A DNA stretch of 64,000 nucleotides from CAVPDA01 sp963702495. GTDB lineage: Bacteria > Pseudomonadota > Gammaproteobacteria > Burkholderiales > Rhodocyclaceae. Numbering within the stretch: position 1 is the first letter of the stretch; each line of letters starts with the position of its first letter. Location of the stretch: positions 1 through 64,000 of the forward strand of contig CAVPDA010000011.1 in NCBI GenBank assembly GCA_963702495.1, given 5' to 3'. The notes beneath the pieces are model-generated. The model ran no database searches. It was not told where the DNA came from and worked only from the letters and a program-made list of their open reading frames with translations. Below, piece by piece: positions 38,281-46,465 of this stretch. The translations under genes were made by a program, and so were the position numbers.

Positions 38281-39177
38281 TCAGCAGCTCGCGGGAACCT
38301 CATGTGCTGCGGACATCAGGGCATCATCGTCCTGTGCAGCTTCGAGGAAAATCCTGTCCGCCCGGCCCCACCGGAAATCGCTCAATAGCAGCCGCAACCT
38401 GGCCTCCGTTCGACCCAGATTGACATAGTGCCGGAAGCGGGTCTTGAAATTCAATCCGGGAACTCGGGGTTGGTGCGGGTCAATTTCCCAAGGGTGAAAG
38501 TAGAACATTGCCGGCAGGCTGTCCACCCGGTTGAGCCGTTGCAGCGCCCAGCGCGAAACCGAATACGGCAAGAGTCTGAAATATCCACCACCTCCCGCCG
38601 GCCAGTTGCGATTGAACATCCGCACTGTGGCGATCGGCACCTCCAGCAGGCCGCTCGACGGACGAAACGCGGAACGGGGCGCCGACGGCATGCCGTAATG
38701 ATCGTGCTGGATGGGGTATATGCTCGAACTGTAGCGGTACCCGGCCTGCTCGATGCATTCGAGCGCCCAGGGGTTCCCCTCGCCGATCGAGAAGCTGGGC
38801 GCCCTATATCCCTTGACCTCGACACCAGAAGTATCCTCCAGCAGGACCTTCGCCAGCCGGATATCGGAGAGAAAACCCTCCGGCGATTGTTCGCTGGCAC
38901 GCTGGTGACCATAGCCGTGGCTCGCCAGTTCATGGCCGTTTTGAACGATGCGGTGAACCAGTTGGGGGTAGCGCTCCCCGATCCAGCCCAGGGTGAAGAA
39001 GGTTGCCTTGGCGTCGAAGGTATCGAGCAGTTCGAGGATCCGGTCCACATTCTGCTCGACCCGGCACTGCCGCACCTCCCACTCGCTCCGAGCGATGTAG
39101 GGAGCAAGCGCTGCCACCTGGAAGTAGTCTTCCACGTCGATCGAAAGTGCATTCACCACCGATTTGCGGTTTTCCAC
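38281..39177 (-). CDS. XrtA-system polysaccharide deacetylase (TIGR03006-like)
   Basis: 298 aa with a GTG start. NodB-type motifs: catalytic/metal Asp in SIDVEDYFQVAA (~residues 12-23), metal His pair in HELASHGYGHQR (~83-94), YRAPSFSIGEGNPWAL, and the C-terminal FYFHPWEIDPHQPR with the DUF3473 extension. Family knowledge: this subgroup is confined to XrtA/PEP-CTERM EPS loci and deacetylates polysaccharide in the periplasm or at the membrane. It follows the ATPase and its small partner frame on the minus strand. Confidence 0.88.
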   Translation of the reverse strand: MENRKSVVNALSIDVEDYFQVAALAPYIARSEWEVRQCRVEQNVDRILELLDTFDAKATFFTLGWIGERYPQLVHRIVQNGHELASHGYGHQRASEQSPEGFLSDIRLAKVLLEDTSGVEVKGYRAPSFSIGEGNPWALECIEQAGYRYSSSIYPIQHDHYGMPSAPRSAFRPSSGLLEVPIATVRMFNRNWPAGGGGYFRLLPYSVSRWALQRLNRVDSLPAMFYFHPWEIDPHQPRVPGLNFKTRFRHYVNLGRTEARLRLLLSDFRWGRADRIFLEAAQDDDALMSAAHEVPASC

Positions 39178-39235
39178 GCCAGCTCCAGTATCACACCTTC
39201 ATGGTCCCGGGATGGGCCCGGCAAGACCCTCGAAC

Positions 39236-39421
39236 CTACTCGGACTTGCGGCGCGCAGTATCCACGAGCTGCTGCAGCAGCGCCAGCATGGCATTGACGG
39301 ATTTTTCCATGCGCATCAGGCGATCCTCAAGCTGGTTGACCCTGACGCCGGCGATGAGTTGCGTAGCGTGGGCCGCAGTCTCGGTATCCAGCTGCAGATT
39401 CGAGCATGTTTGGGACATCAA
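39236..39421 (-). CDS. Small coiled-coil protein coupled to the XrtA-associated ATPase
   Basis: 61 aa. The sequence VNQLEDRLMRMEKSVNAMLA forms one amphipathic coiled coil with regularly spaced Leu/Met. Its ATG overlaps the ATPase stop by four bases (ATGA at 39418-39421), a good sign of coupled translation. No family is recognised. Alternatively it is a displaced C-terminal segment of the ATPase split by an indel, given how common frame changes are in this sequence. Confidence 0.45.
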   Translation of the reverse strand: MMSQTCSNLQLDTETAAHATQLIAGVRVNQLEDRLMRMEKSVNAMLALLQQLVDTARRKSE

Positions 39422-40305
39422 GTCCGAGATCGACTCCGTTCGGGCCGTCTCTCTTCGGTCTCTGCCGCACCGGGAGCCAGGCGGGAGGAGCCATGGGTCT
39501 CCTGGTTGATCTCGATTGCCACCTCGCGCACGTCTTCCGCCGAGAATTTGTGCTTGCCAGACAGGAACCCCGACAGCAGCACCCTATCGCACAACGAGTT
39601 TATTCGTCGCGGAATTCCTCCGCTGAAAGCGTAGATTTCGTCAAAAACCTCCGGCTCGAACTGGGGATTGTCTTTCCAACCCACCAATCGCAGACGGTGC
39701 TCCACGTAGGCGCGCGTATCCGGTGGATCCATCGGGCCCACATGGCAGGACGCGATGACGCGCTGCCGCAATTGCTGCATCTCCGGGCTTTGCATCATGA
39801 GTCGGAACTCCGGCTGCCCCACCAGGAAGCTTTGAAGCAGCGCATGATCTTCGATCTGGAAGTTCGACAGCATGCGCAACTCTTCCACCGCGTCCCGTGC
39901 CAGGTTCTGCGCTTCGTCAACAATGATCAGCGCCCGCTTGCCCTGCTCGGTCAGCGTGAGGAGGAAAGCCTCGAGTGCGAGGAGGAGATCCGATTTCTGG
40001 AGATGCTGGGTCTGCAGCCCGAATGCGGCGGCCACCATCCGCAGCATGTCGCTGGCTTCGAGCTGGGTGCTGACCAGCTGTGCGGCAACAACCTTGCTCG
40101 GATCGAGTTGGTCGAGCAGGTTGCGTACCAGCGTAGTCTTTCCCGCCCCGACCTCGCCGGTAATGACGATGAACCCTTCGCTTTGATGCAGCCCATATTC
40201 CAGATAGGCCATCGCACGCCGGTGCTGCCGGCTGCCGAAGTAGAACGACGGATCCGGATTGAGCTGAAACGGCTTCCCGCTCAGACCATAGAACGACTCA
40301 TACAT
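39418..40305 (-). CDS. XrtA/PEP-CTERM locus-associated AAA ATPase (TIGR03015-like)
   Basis: 295 aa, ExeA/GspA-like. It starts MYESFYGLSGKPFQLNPDPS, with Walker A TGEVGAGKTTLVRNLL (~residues 49-64), Walker B ALIIVDEAQNL (~120-130), sensor/arginine region GGIPRRINSLCDRVLL (~233-248). This ATPase type is a constant member of XrtA-linked EPS loci; its exact role (assembly or secretion energiser) is not known. It lies between the outer-membrane EpsL-like gene and the small coiled-coil gene on the minus strand. Confidence 0.9.
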   Translation of the reverse strand: MYESFYGLSGKPFQLNPDPSFYFGSRQHRRAMAYLEYGLHQSEGFIVITGEVGAGKTTLVRNLLDQLDPSKVVAAQLVSTQLEASDMLRMVAAAFGLQTQHLQKSDLLLALEAFLLTLTEQGKRALIIVDEAQNLARDAVEELRMLSNFQIEDHALLQSFLVGQPEFRLMMQSPEMQQLRQRVIASCHVGPMDPPDTRAYVEHRLRLVGWKDNPQFEPEVFDEIYAFSGGIPRRINSLCDRVLLSGFLSGKHKFSAEDVREVAIEINQETHGSSRLAPGAAETEERRPERSRSRT

Positions 40306-40423
40306 CAGGTCTATCCCCGGAGGTCAGCGGCGGACATCGCAGGAATTCCACATGGTTCAGGGCGAATGCGGCCAGTTGTCCGAATTCATCCAGAAGAAAT
40401 GCGCGAGACTCAACGTCGCAACC

Positions 40424-41975
40424 TCAAAACTGATAATTGATCGAGGCAAACGCCGCCGTTTCCTGAAAGTCGCTCTGCGAATTGCTGTTGAAATCCCGGT
40501 ATCTCAGACCGATGCTGCCTGAGGTTCGTGGAGCGAGTTGCGTGGAAAACAATAGCCTCAATGTCCAATCGTCGCTCTGGAGGTCGTTGTCGCCGCTGCT
40601 GCGAAGCAGATCGGCACCCAGGTTGAGCGACGAGAACCCTGTAAGCCGATGGCTCCAGTTGGCATTGAAGCTGGTTTCGGTAATGTTGTTCGACAAATTG
40701 AAGTCGTCCGCACTACCAGATCCCTCTCCTATCGCCTCGCGGTCAGTTCGATAGGCGGCGAACGCGACCGTGTCGCGGACCCGCAAGAGCGCAACCGCAA
40801 TACCACGTCTGTGCTCGACCGTAACGCGGTTGGTGGCGAACGATCCGGACTGACCCAGATCGGGCGACGTGCCGGATTGCGCCAGCAGACGACGAGCTTC
40901 CTGCTCGCGCTGCACCGGATCGGGAAACTGCGTCGTCAATGCGGTGGAAAACAAATCCTGCGCGATTCCCGCGCCGGCGCTCATCTGGCTGTCTGCCGTG
41001 GTCGTCAGAGTCTTGGTGTCGGTGATGCTCAACGATGCCAAGGGAGTGCGATGCGTCAGACTGTACGCGTAGCCCGTGCCGAAAAATCTCTTCTCCCGAA
41101 AAGTCGAAAGGTTGGTCCGTTCCGTCGGCGCCCAGTCCAGACCGTAGCCGTAGGTGGAACTCGCTTCGTTGTCCACCGTCGTGAAGTTATTGCTTTCACG
41201 ACCGACCGAGCCGCGCAGGCGAAACTGGGGATCGATCTGGTAGATCAGGAAACCACGCACCCGGTCCAACTCGAGGTCGCGACCCTGCTCGTAATAGACA
41301 CTCTCCTGAAATGCCTCCAGCGACCAGCCCAGGCTTCCGATGGCCGTACTGCCGCGGATGGTTCCAAACCAGGTCGATGTGCTGTAGTTTTCGTCGGACA
41401 GGGTAGACGCCGAAAACCGGATCGGTGCTGGATCTTTGATCGGTAAACGCGTACCGGAGTTCGTAATCCGTCGTCGCGCCGAACCGGCCACGGATGTAGG
41501 GGCTCACCCGATAGGTGGTAACCTCCCTCTGGTTGCTGTTTGCCGTGCCATTCTGGGATGCCTGGGGGCCGAAAGTCGAGATCGGCTGCTGGTCGATCGT
41601 GGCTTGCGCGTCGATGAACAACCATTGGTCGATCGCCTCCAGCGTGCCCACGGCGAACAGATTGTTCTGCGTGTAGTTCAGATCGGATTCCTGCGCATAC
41701 CAGAATCCCCGCAACGCGTAATCCAGATCCAGCCTCAAGCGCCCACCGTCGTGACCGATCTGAATTCGGGGAGCGACCTCGGTGATCACGTCGCTTTGAG
41801 CCTGTTCCTGCGGAGCGAGCGAGACGTTATCGGTAAAGGTCAGATTGGCCGAAATCGACGGAACGATCCGCCATTGCGCCCATGCGCTCGACATGGCACC
41901 CAGACCAACTGCCGCTGCAAGTGCGCAGCGCAGGGAGCACGGCCAGAGCCTAGCCGCCATAGCCGTAATACGCAT
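40424..41975 (-). CDS. XrtA-associated outer-membrane beta-barrel protein (TIGR03016/EpsL-like, one frameshift)
   Basis: About 515 aa after bridging one frame change at ~41405-41430. Signal peptide ends ...GAMSSAWA. The rest alternates aromatic and polar residues in strands typical of a barrel (LDYALRGFWYAQ, TYGYGLDWAPTERT), and it ends ETAAFASINYQF with a terminal Phe as in outer-membrane proteins. It is probably the outer-membrane component for EPS export or anchoring. The start is uncertain: ATG 41999, 41975 and 41960 are in frame; all overlap the kinase gene end. Confidence 0.75.
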
Positions 41976-42914
41976 GTCCCGCATGGCCGGAATAGCCATA
42001 GTAATTACCGGCGCCTCTTAACCGACTCTTGTTGAGCATCAGCAGCTTGACAGGACAGGATTCGATCGTTGCAAGCGCCTGCTTCAGTGCCGCATGCGTG
42101 GTCTGCTCGGCCTCCACCACCACCACGATCTGTCCCATGTGGCTCGCAATGGCACGGGCTTCGTTGCTCAGGAGCAAGGGTGGGGAATCGAAGATAAGGA
42201 TTCGATCCGAATAGCGGTCCGCCATTTCCTGCAGCAGTCGGGCCATCGCGTCGCTGGCGAGCAGTTCGGTCGCACGCGGATGCGTTCTTCCGCTCGGGAG
42301 CAGCGAAAGCTTGTTCGACGTTGGTCTTGAGCAGCACGTCGCTGAGACTGATCTTCCGGTCGATCAGGATGTCCAGCAGACCGCGTTCCGGCGAAAGGCC
42401 CAGCAGCGTAGGAATCGACGGCTTCGCCACATCCGCATCCACGAGCAGGACCCTGTTGTCGTAGTTCCATCGCGATGCTGATTGCGAGGTTCACGGAACA
42501 AGTACTCTTGCCCTCGCCTGGAAACGCGCTCGTGATCATGATCAGGTTGCCGTTCCTGATCGGGGCGGCGGTCTTTCCCATCGCGTTCCGGATCAAAGGC
42601 CGTTTGATGACTCGAAATTCCTCGGCCACCTGAGAACGCGGGTCTTCGGGCGTCACGAATCCTGAGGCGGCCAATCGGGCAAGATCGATGGATACGGATT
42701 TCGATACTGCCGTCGGCAATTGTTCCTGGTCCGTTGCAGCCCGCGGCCGTGCATCCGCCGCAACCCTGGAATCCTCCGGCAGCGCTTCGGCGGGCTCGAT
42801 GCCGGCCGACGGGAAACCCGAAGCGACATCCTGGGCGAGCTTGGGACTGCGTACCGTTATTCCGGCCTTGCGCAGTTCTTCCAGCCTCTTGGCGGCTCTT
42901 TCGATGACGCTCAC
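41950..42914 (-). CDS. XrtA-associated tyrosine autokinase (TIGR03018/CpsD-like, two frameshifts)
   Basis: About 320 aa. The N-terminal region (MSVIERAAKRLEELRKAG) is typical of the PEP-CTERM locus kinase. Walker A is TSAFPGEGKSTCSVNLAIS (~residue 128); after a first break (~42455) come VAKPSIPTLLGLSPERGLLD and ISLSDVLLKTNVE; after a second (~42310) RILIFDSPPLLLSNEA with the Walker B Asp. The C-terminus (YYGYSGHAGHAYYGYGG) is a Tyr-rich cluster like those autophosphorylated in BY-kinases. It pairs with the adjacent chain-length protein to control EPS polymerisation. Confidence 0.78.
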
Positions 42915-42926
42915 GACCGTATTGCC

Positions 42927-44465
42927 TCAGGCTGCCACACGCAGGGACAATGCAAAAAGCATCGCGGTTGCTGCGGCAAAGGCGATGATCAGGGTGCCCA
43001 GCGCAGAGACGAAGCCAATCAGTGCAAGGCGCGATTTCTTTCTGCTCTCTGCGGTCTGCTGGAACGACACCGAGCCGAGCACAGGCAATCCGGTAACGTC
43101 CTTCAGCGATGCACGATCGACAAACGTGGGCCACAGTCTGAATGCAGCGAAGCTCGCAAGCAGTCCGGCTCCAAGCGAAGCAAGCAGCGTCAATGGCATC
43201 AGGACAAGGCGATTCGGCGCCACCGGAGTGGATGGAACGCGCGGCGGATCGATTACCCGGAACTCGGCGCTACCTGAAACCGCCCGCAGTTCACCCGAAA
43301 TGTGGGCTGATTCGCGCCGCGCCACGAGCTGCTCATATTGTTTCTTGTTGGTTTCGTAGTCCCGGTTGAGTTGCGCCAATTGGGCCTCGATCTCGGGAAC
43401 CAACCGCGCGGAATCCTTCAGTTGCTGGCTGCGCCGCTCGTACTCGGCCACACGGGCCCGCAGCGACGCCACGTTCGCCTCCGCTTCCGCCAGGGAAACC
43501 CTGAGTCGCTGATAGACCGGATTCGCACTCGAGGTGATTGCCGGCTTCGCAGGCCCGCCCCTGGCGCGCGCTGCGGCCTCCTTGCGCTTTTGTTCCTCAA
43601 GCTCCGCAATGATCCGCCGCGTGCCCGTGACGTCGGGATGCTCCTCTGTGTATCGCTGCAGCAGGTTGTCGAGGTTGCGCTTGAGCGTGTCGATGCGGGC
43701 GTCGATCTCCGACACCTGCTCCCGTCGCGACCGACAGCGACAGGATCTTCGCCGCTGATCTGCCGCTTCAGCGCGTCCCGCGAGTTCTCGGCTTCGTGCA
43801 ACTCGAGACGCGCCTCGTTCAGGCGCGTGCTCACGTCGCTCATTTGCCCGGCATGGTCCATCCCGCCTTCGGACAGACCCAGGTGACGCAGCCGAAACTC
43901 CTTGAGCCGGTTCTCGGCCTGTTCCAACTTCTTCTCATATTCCTGAATCTGGTCCGCAATAAACTTCTTGGCTTCGGCAGAATCCTTGGCATCTTGACCC
44001 TTGTTCGCTTCAACGAAGATCGATGCAAACCCCTCCACGACGCGCTTGGCCCGCGCAGGATCGGTATCACGGAAGCTCAGGATATACAGATTGTCGCGGC
44101 CCGCGGTCCTGATCTCGAGGCGCCGCATGACGTCGCTGACCAGAGCGTCCTTCTCCTCCCTGGACTTGTCGATCGAGCCCGGCCATCTGGATCAGCTTTT
44201 CCACATTCGGGCGGCTGATGAGGGTGCGGCTCAACATCGCCAACTGCTGGTCTATGTTCGGCTCCACCGTCATACCTTGCATCAACGGCCGGAGCAACGA
44301 CTGGGTATCCACCGCGATGCGCGCTGAAGCCTCGAAGCGATCGGGCGTGAGCAACACCACCACCGCGCCGATCACGCCGACCAACCACGCGACACCGATC
44401 CCGATCCAGCGGCGCTGCCAGACGCCTCGCAGAATGGTGCTCAACTGATGGATCAGATCATCCAT
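42927..44465 (-). CDS. XrtA-associated chain-length determinant protein (TIGR03007/Wzz-like, two frameshifts)
   Basis: About 512 aa. N-terminal cytoplasmic-to-membrane part (RGVWQRRWIGIGVAWLVGVI), Wzz-type periplasmic domain start (PDRFEASARIAVDTQSLLRP), long coiled coil (EYEKKLEQAENRLKEFRLRH; LNRDYETNKKQYEQLVARRE), and a C-terminal helix after RVPSTPVAPNRLVLMPLTLL. Frame changes near 44170 and 43735. ATG 44465. It is an inner-membrane polysaccharide co-polymerase that sets EPS chain length with the kinase encoded 12 bp downstream. Confidence 0.8.
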
Positions 44466-44595
44466 TGTCGAGAGGACTCTGCGGTTGCCGACAAGGGCAG
44501 CGCGGGGCCGAATTGTCGCCGCGGCCAAACACTGCAGGACGGGCGTTCATCCGATCGAGGGCAATACGACGTAACTGCTTCGCCGCGGGGACGAG

Positions 44596-45234
44596 TCAGA
44601 ACCAGCTTTGCGGGATGATCAGGACATCCCCCGGCTTCATCTCGACGTTCGCCGATTCATCGCCGCGCCGGACCAAATCCCTCAGCCGCACCGAGTATTG
44701 CTTGTTGGCTTCGCTCGTGCGGAGGATCGTTGCAGCATTTCCGTCGGCGAAGTCGGTCAACCCGCCTACGGAAATCATCACGTCAAGAAGCGTCATCTGA
44801 TGCTTGTAGGGCAGGGTTTGCGGTTTGGTGGCTTCGCCCACCACGCGAATCTGTTCACTCGACGAACCCACGATAGTCGTCACGATCACCGTCACCACCG
44901 GGTCACGGATGTACTTGGCGAGCGCCTGCTCGATGTCGCGCGCCAGGGTCTTCGGATCCTTGCCCATCGCGACCAGTTCCGGAACCAGCGGCGTGCTGAT
45001 CTTGCCATCCGGCCGTACCGGCACCGACATGGAAAGCTCCGGGTTGCGCCAGACGGTAATATTGATCGTGTCGCCGGGTCCGATCAGGTAGCTGTAGTCC
45101 GCCGATGCCGCATTGCGCGGCGCAGGTTCGTATTTGCTGGTCCAACTGCAACCGCCCGCGATTGCAACCGCCGCCAGCGCAATGATCATCCGCAAGGCAC
45201 GAAGTGCAAAGCCGCATTCAAATCTGCCGAGCAT
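44596..45234 (-). CDS. epsE: EpsE-like polysaccharide export lipoprotein (Wza family, TIGR03027-like)
   Basis: 212 aa. Signal peptide with lipobox VAIAGGCS (Cys ~29), so an outer-membrane lipoprotein. Poly_export domain: DYSYLIGPGDTINITVWRNP, VRPDGKISTPLVPELVAMGK, and an SLBB-like VVGEATKPQTLPYKHQMTLL. It forms the outer-membrane exit ring for EPS. It is the first gene of the minus-strand EPS run. GGGGAGA lies just upstream of the ATG. Intact. Confidence 0.88.
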   Translation of the reverse strand: MLGRFECGFALRALRMIIALAAVAIAGGCSWTSKYEPAPRNAASADYSYLIGPGDTINITVWRNPELSMSVPVRPDGKISTPLVPELVAMGKDPKTLARDIEQALAKYIRDPVVTVIVTTIVGSSSEQIRVVGEATKPQTLPYKHQMTLLDVMISVGGLTDFADGNAATILRTSEANKQYSVRLRDLVRRGDESANVEMKPGDVLIIPQSWF

Positions 45235-45737
45235 GGCATCTCCCCTGGGCTAATCCGAAGCAAATCTCGGTCTCAAAAATCCATCTAATCATACCCGAAC
45301 TCCCTGCCACGGTCAGGAACAACTTCACGGCACTTGCCCTGATGGCGGCACTTTCATGCCATGCGTGCGGCAAGACTGATCGCCGCTCCGAAGTCGCCGA
45401 CGCGTCACTTTCTTGTCAAACCAATCGAGCCGGGACATACGTCTTGCGCGACCACTCCTGCCCGCACACATCTGACTCGCGACGTCACTCTGTGACAGAT
45501 TTCGTCATATTCATGGCGGCCGAGACCCACCAATCTAACCGAATTCATCCCCACGGCGTCCAGCCGAATTGGAAGCAGCGAATGCGACACCGAATTCGAA
45601 TCCGATGGGAACCAGCCCGATCGTGGCCCCCCTGCCGTAACTGATTAATCCTTGCCGGTCCCTTGAGCCATCCGGGAAACGCAGGTTATCGGTTCACGGA
45701 ACAGATCTGTGACGTCTTGCATTGACTTCGCGATATT

Positions 45738-45754
45738 TTGGAACGGTCCTTGCA
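45738..45754 (+). promoter_or_regulatory. Sigma-54-type promoter directly upstream of the c-di-GMP riboswitch
   Basis: TTGGAACGGTCCTTGCA matches the -24/-12 consensus (GG-N10-GC, full TTGCA at -12, one change in the -24 box). Transcription should start about 12 bases after the GC, near 45765, just before the first paired base of the aptamer at 45767. Confidence 0.65.
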
Positions 45755-45766
45755 TCAGCGGTCACG

Positions 45767-45857
45767 GAGTCTGAAAAGGGCAAACCCGACGCGAGTCGGG
45801 GGCGCAAAGTCACCGGTCTGTAGGCACATTCTACACGATAGCGGGATTGCCAGATTC
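45767..45857 (+). ncRNA. Cyclic di-GMP-I riboswitch (GEMM-I)
   Basis: The conserved core is present in order: GAGTCTG pairing with CAGATTC (P1, one G-U pair); GGGCAAACC; a stem CGAC/GTCG capped by the GNRA tetraloop GCGA; GGGCGCAAAG; CACCGGTCTG; a P3 stem CTGTAG/CTACA; and GATAGCGGGATTGCC. Each block aligns with the Vibrio cholerae Vc2 aptamer. It binds c-di-GMP and would control the transcript running toward the FN3/PKD gene at 46466. The expression platform is not obvious. Confidence 0.9.
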
Positions 45858-46074
45858 GAGAGCCGTTTCGGAACACGTTCGATCCAAGCGTCGAATTGGC
45901 AACATGCGACGCGGAAATACGTTCGACCTGATCCGTACGCTGCAGATCGTGTCGCCGGCTCGCTATCCCCCCTACCCGATGACGATGTTCGGTCGGGCCC
46001 AGGCCTTGGCGCTGAGTCTGCCTGTTCGTCCGCCTCGATACGCACCATCCTCGCTTCTGCCTGCCCCAACAGAA

Positions 46075-46094
46075 GACTCCCGCAGGAGGGAGTC
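46075..46094 (+). promoter_or_regulatory. Leader hairpin overlapping an AGGAGGG sequence
   Basis: GACTCCC and GGGAGTC pair perfectly around a 6-base loop. The 3' arm and loop contain AGGAGGG (46084-46090), followed by GTG at 46099 and ATG at 46104. It could sequester a ribosome-binding site downstream of the riboswitch; no convincing protein follows, so the role is uncertain. Confidence 0.3.
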
Positions 46095-46270
46095 ATTCGT
46101 GGAATGTGCGTCGTCGTGTTGCGACAACCGAATATGGTTACTAATCAGACAGTTTCCACGTCTAAGGAAAGCCCCTGTGTCGCCGAACGACGACGTCCGT
46201 CGTCCAGCAGCACTGCAACAGGTTTTGCGTAGCACACTGTTTTTGTTGTCGATTTTGCTTTCTGGGTTTT

Positions 46271-46287
46271 CTGGCATGGAAATCGCA
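46271..46287 (+). promoter_or_regulatory. Second sigma-54-like motif upstream of the FN3/PKD gene
   Basis: CTGGCATGGAAATCGCA keeps GG-N10-GC and TGGCA at -24, with TCGCA at -12 like the motif at 35294. It lies about 180 bp before the FN3/PKD start, similar to the spacing at the other FN3 gene. Confidence 0.4.
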
Positions 46288-46465
46288 ATACGGGTTAAGT
46301 TTTGTTTTCCGACGCCGAAAACTGAGTCTCGCCCGCAAGGGTTGACCATAAGAGCAGGCCCGAATCTCAAGGGCGGCAGGTTCCCGCAAGTAGCATCCAG
46401 CGGGCCGCACCGAAGGATGCGTGTTGTGGGCCGAGCAAGACTTACGCAAGTTTCTGGGAGGAATC

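Larger units (their letters stand above)
45235..46465. other. Long regulatory intergenic region between epsE and the FN3/PKD gene
   Basis: About 1.2 kb. The left part must carry the epsE promoter (no clear motif seen). The right part holds a sigma-54-like promoter (45738-45754), a c-di-GMP-I aptamer (45767-45857), a hairpin that overlaps an AGGAGGG sequence (46075-46094), and a second sigma-54-like motif (46271-46287). No protein gene is convincing here. Confidence 0.6.
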
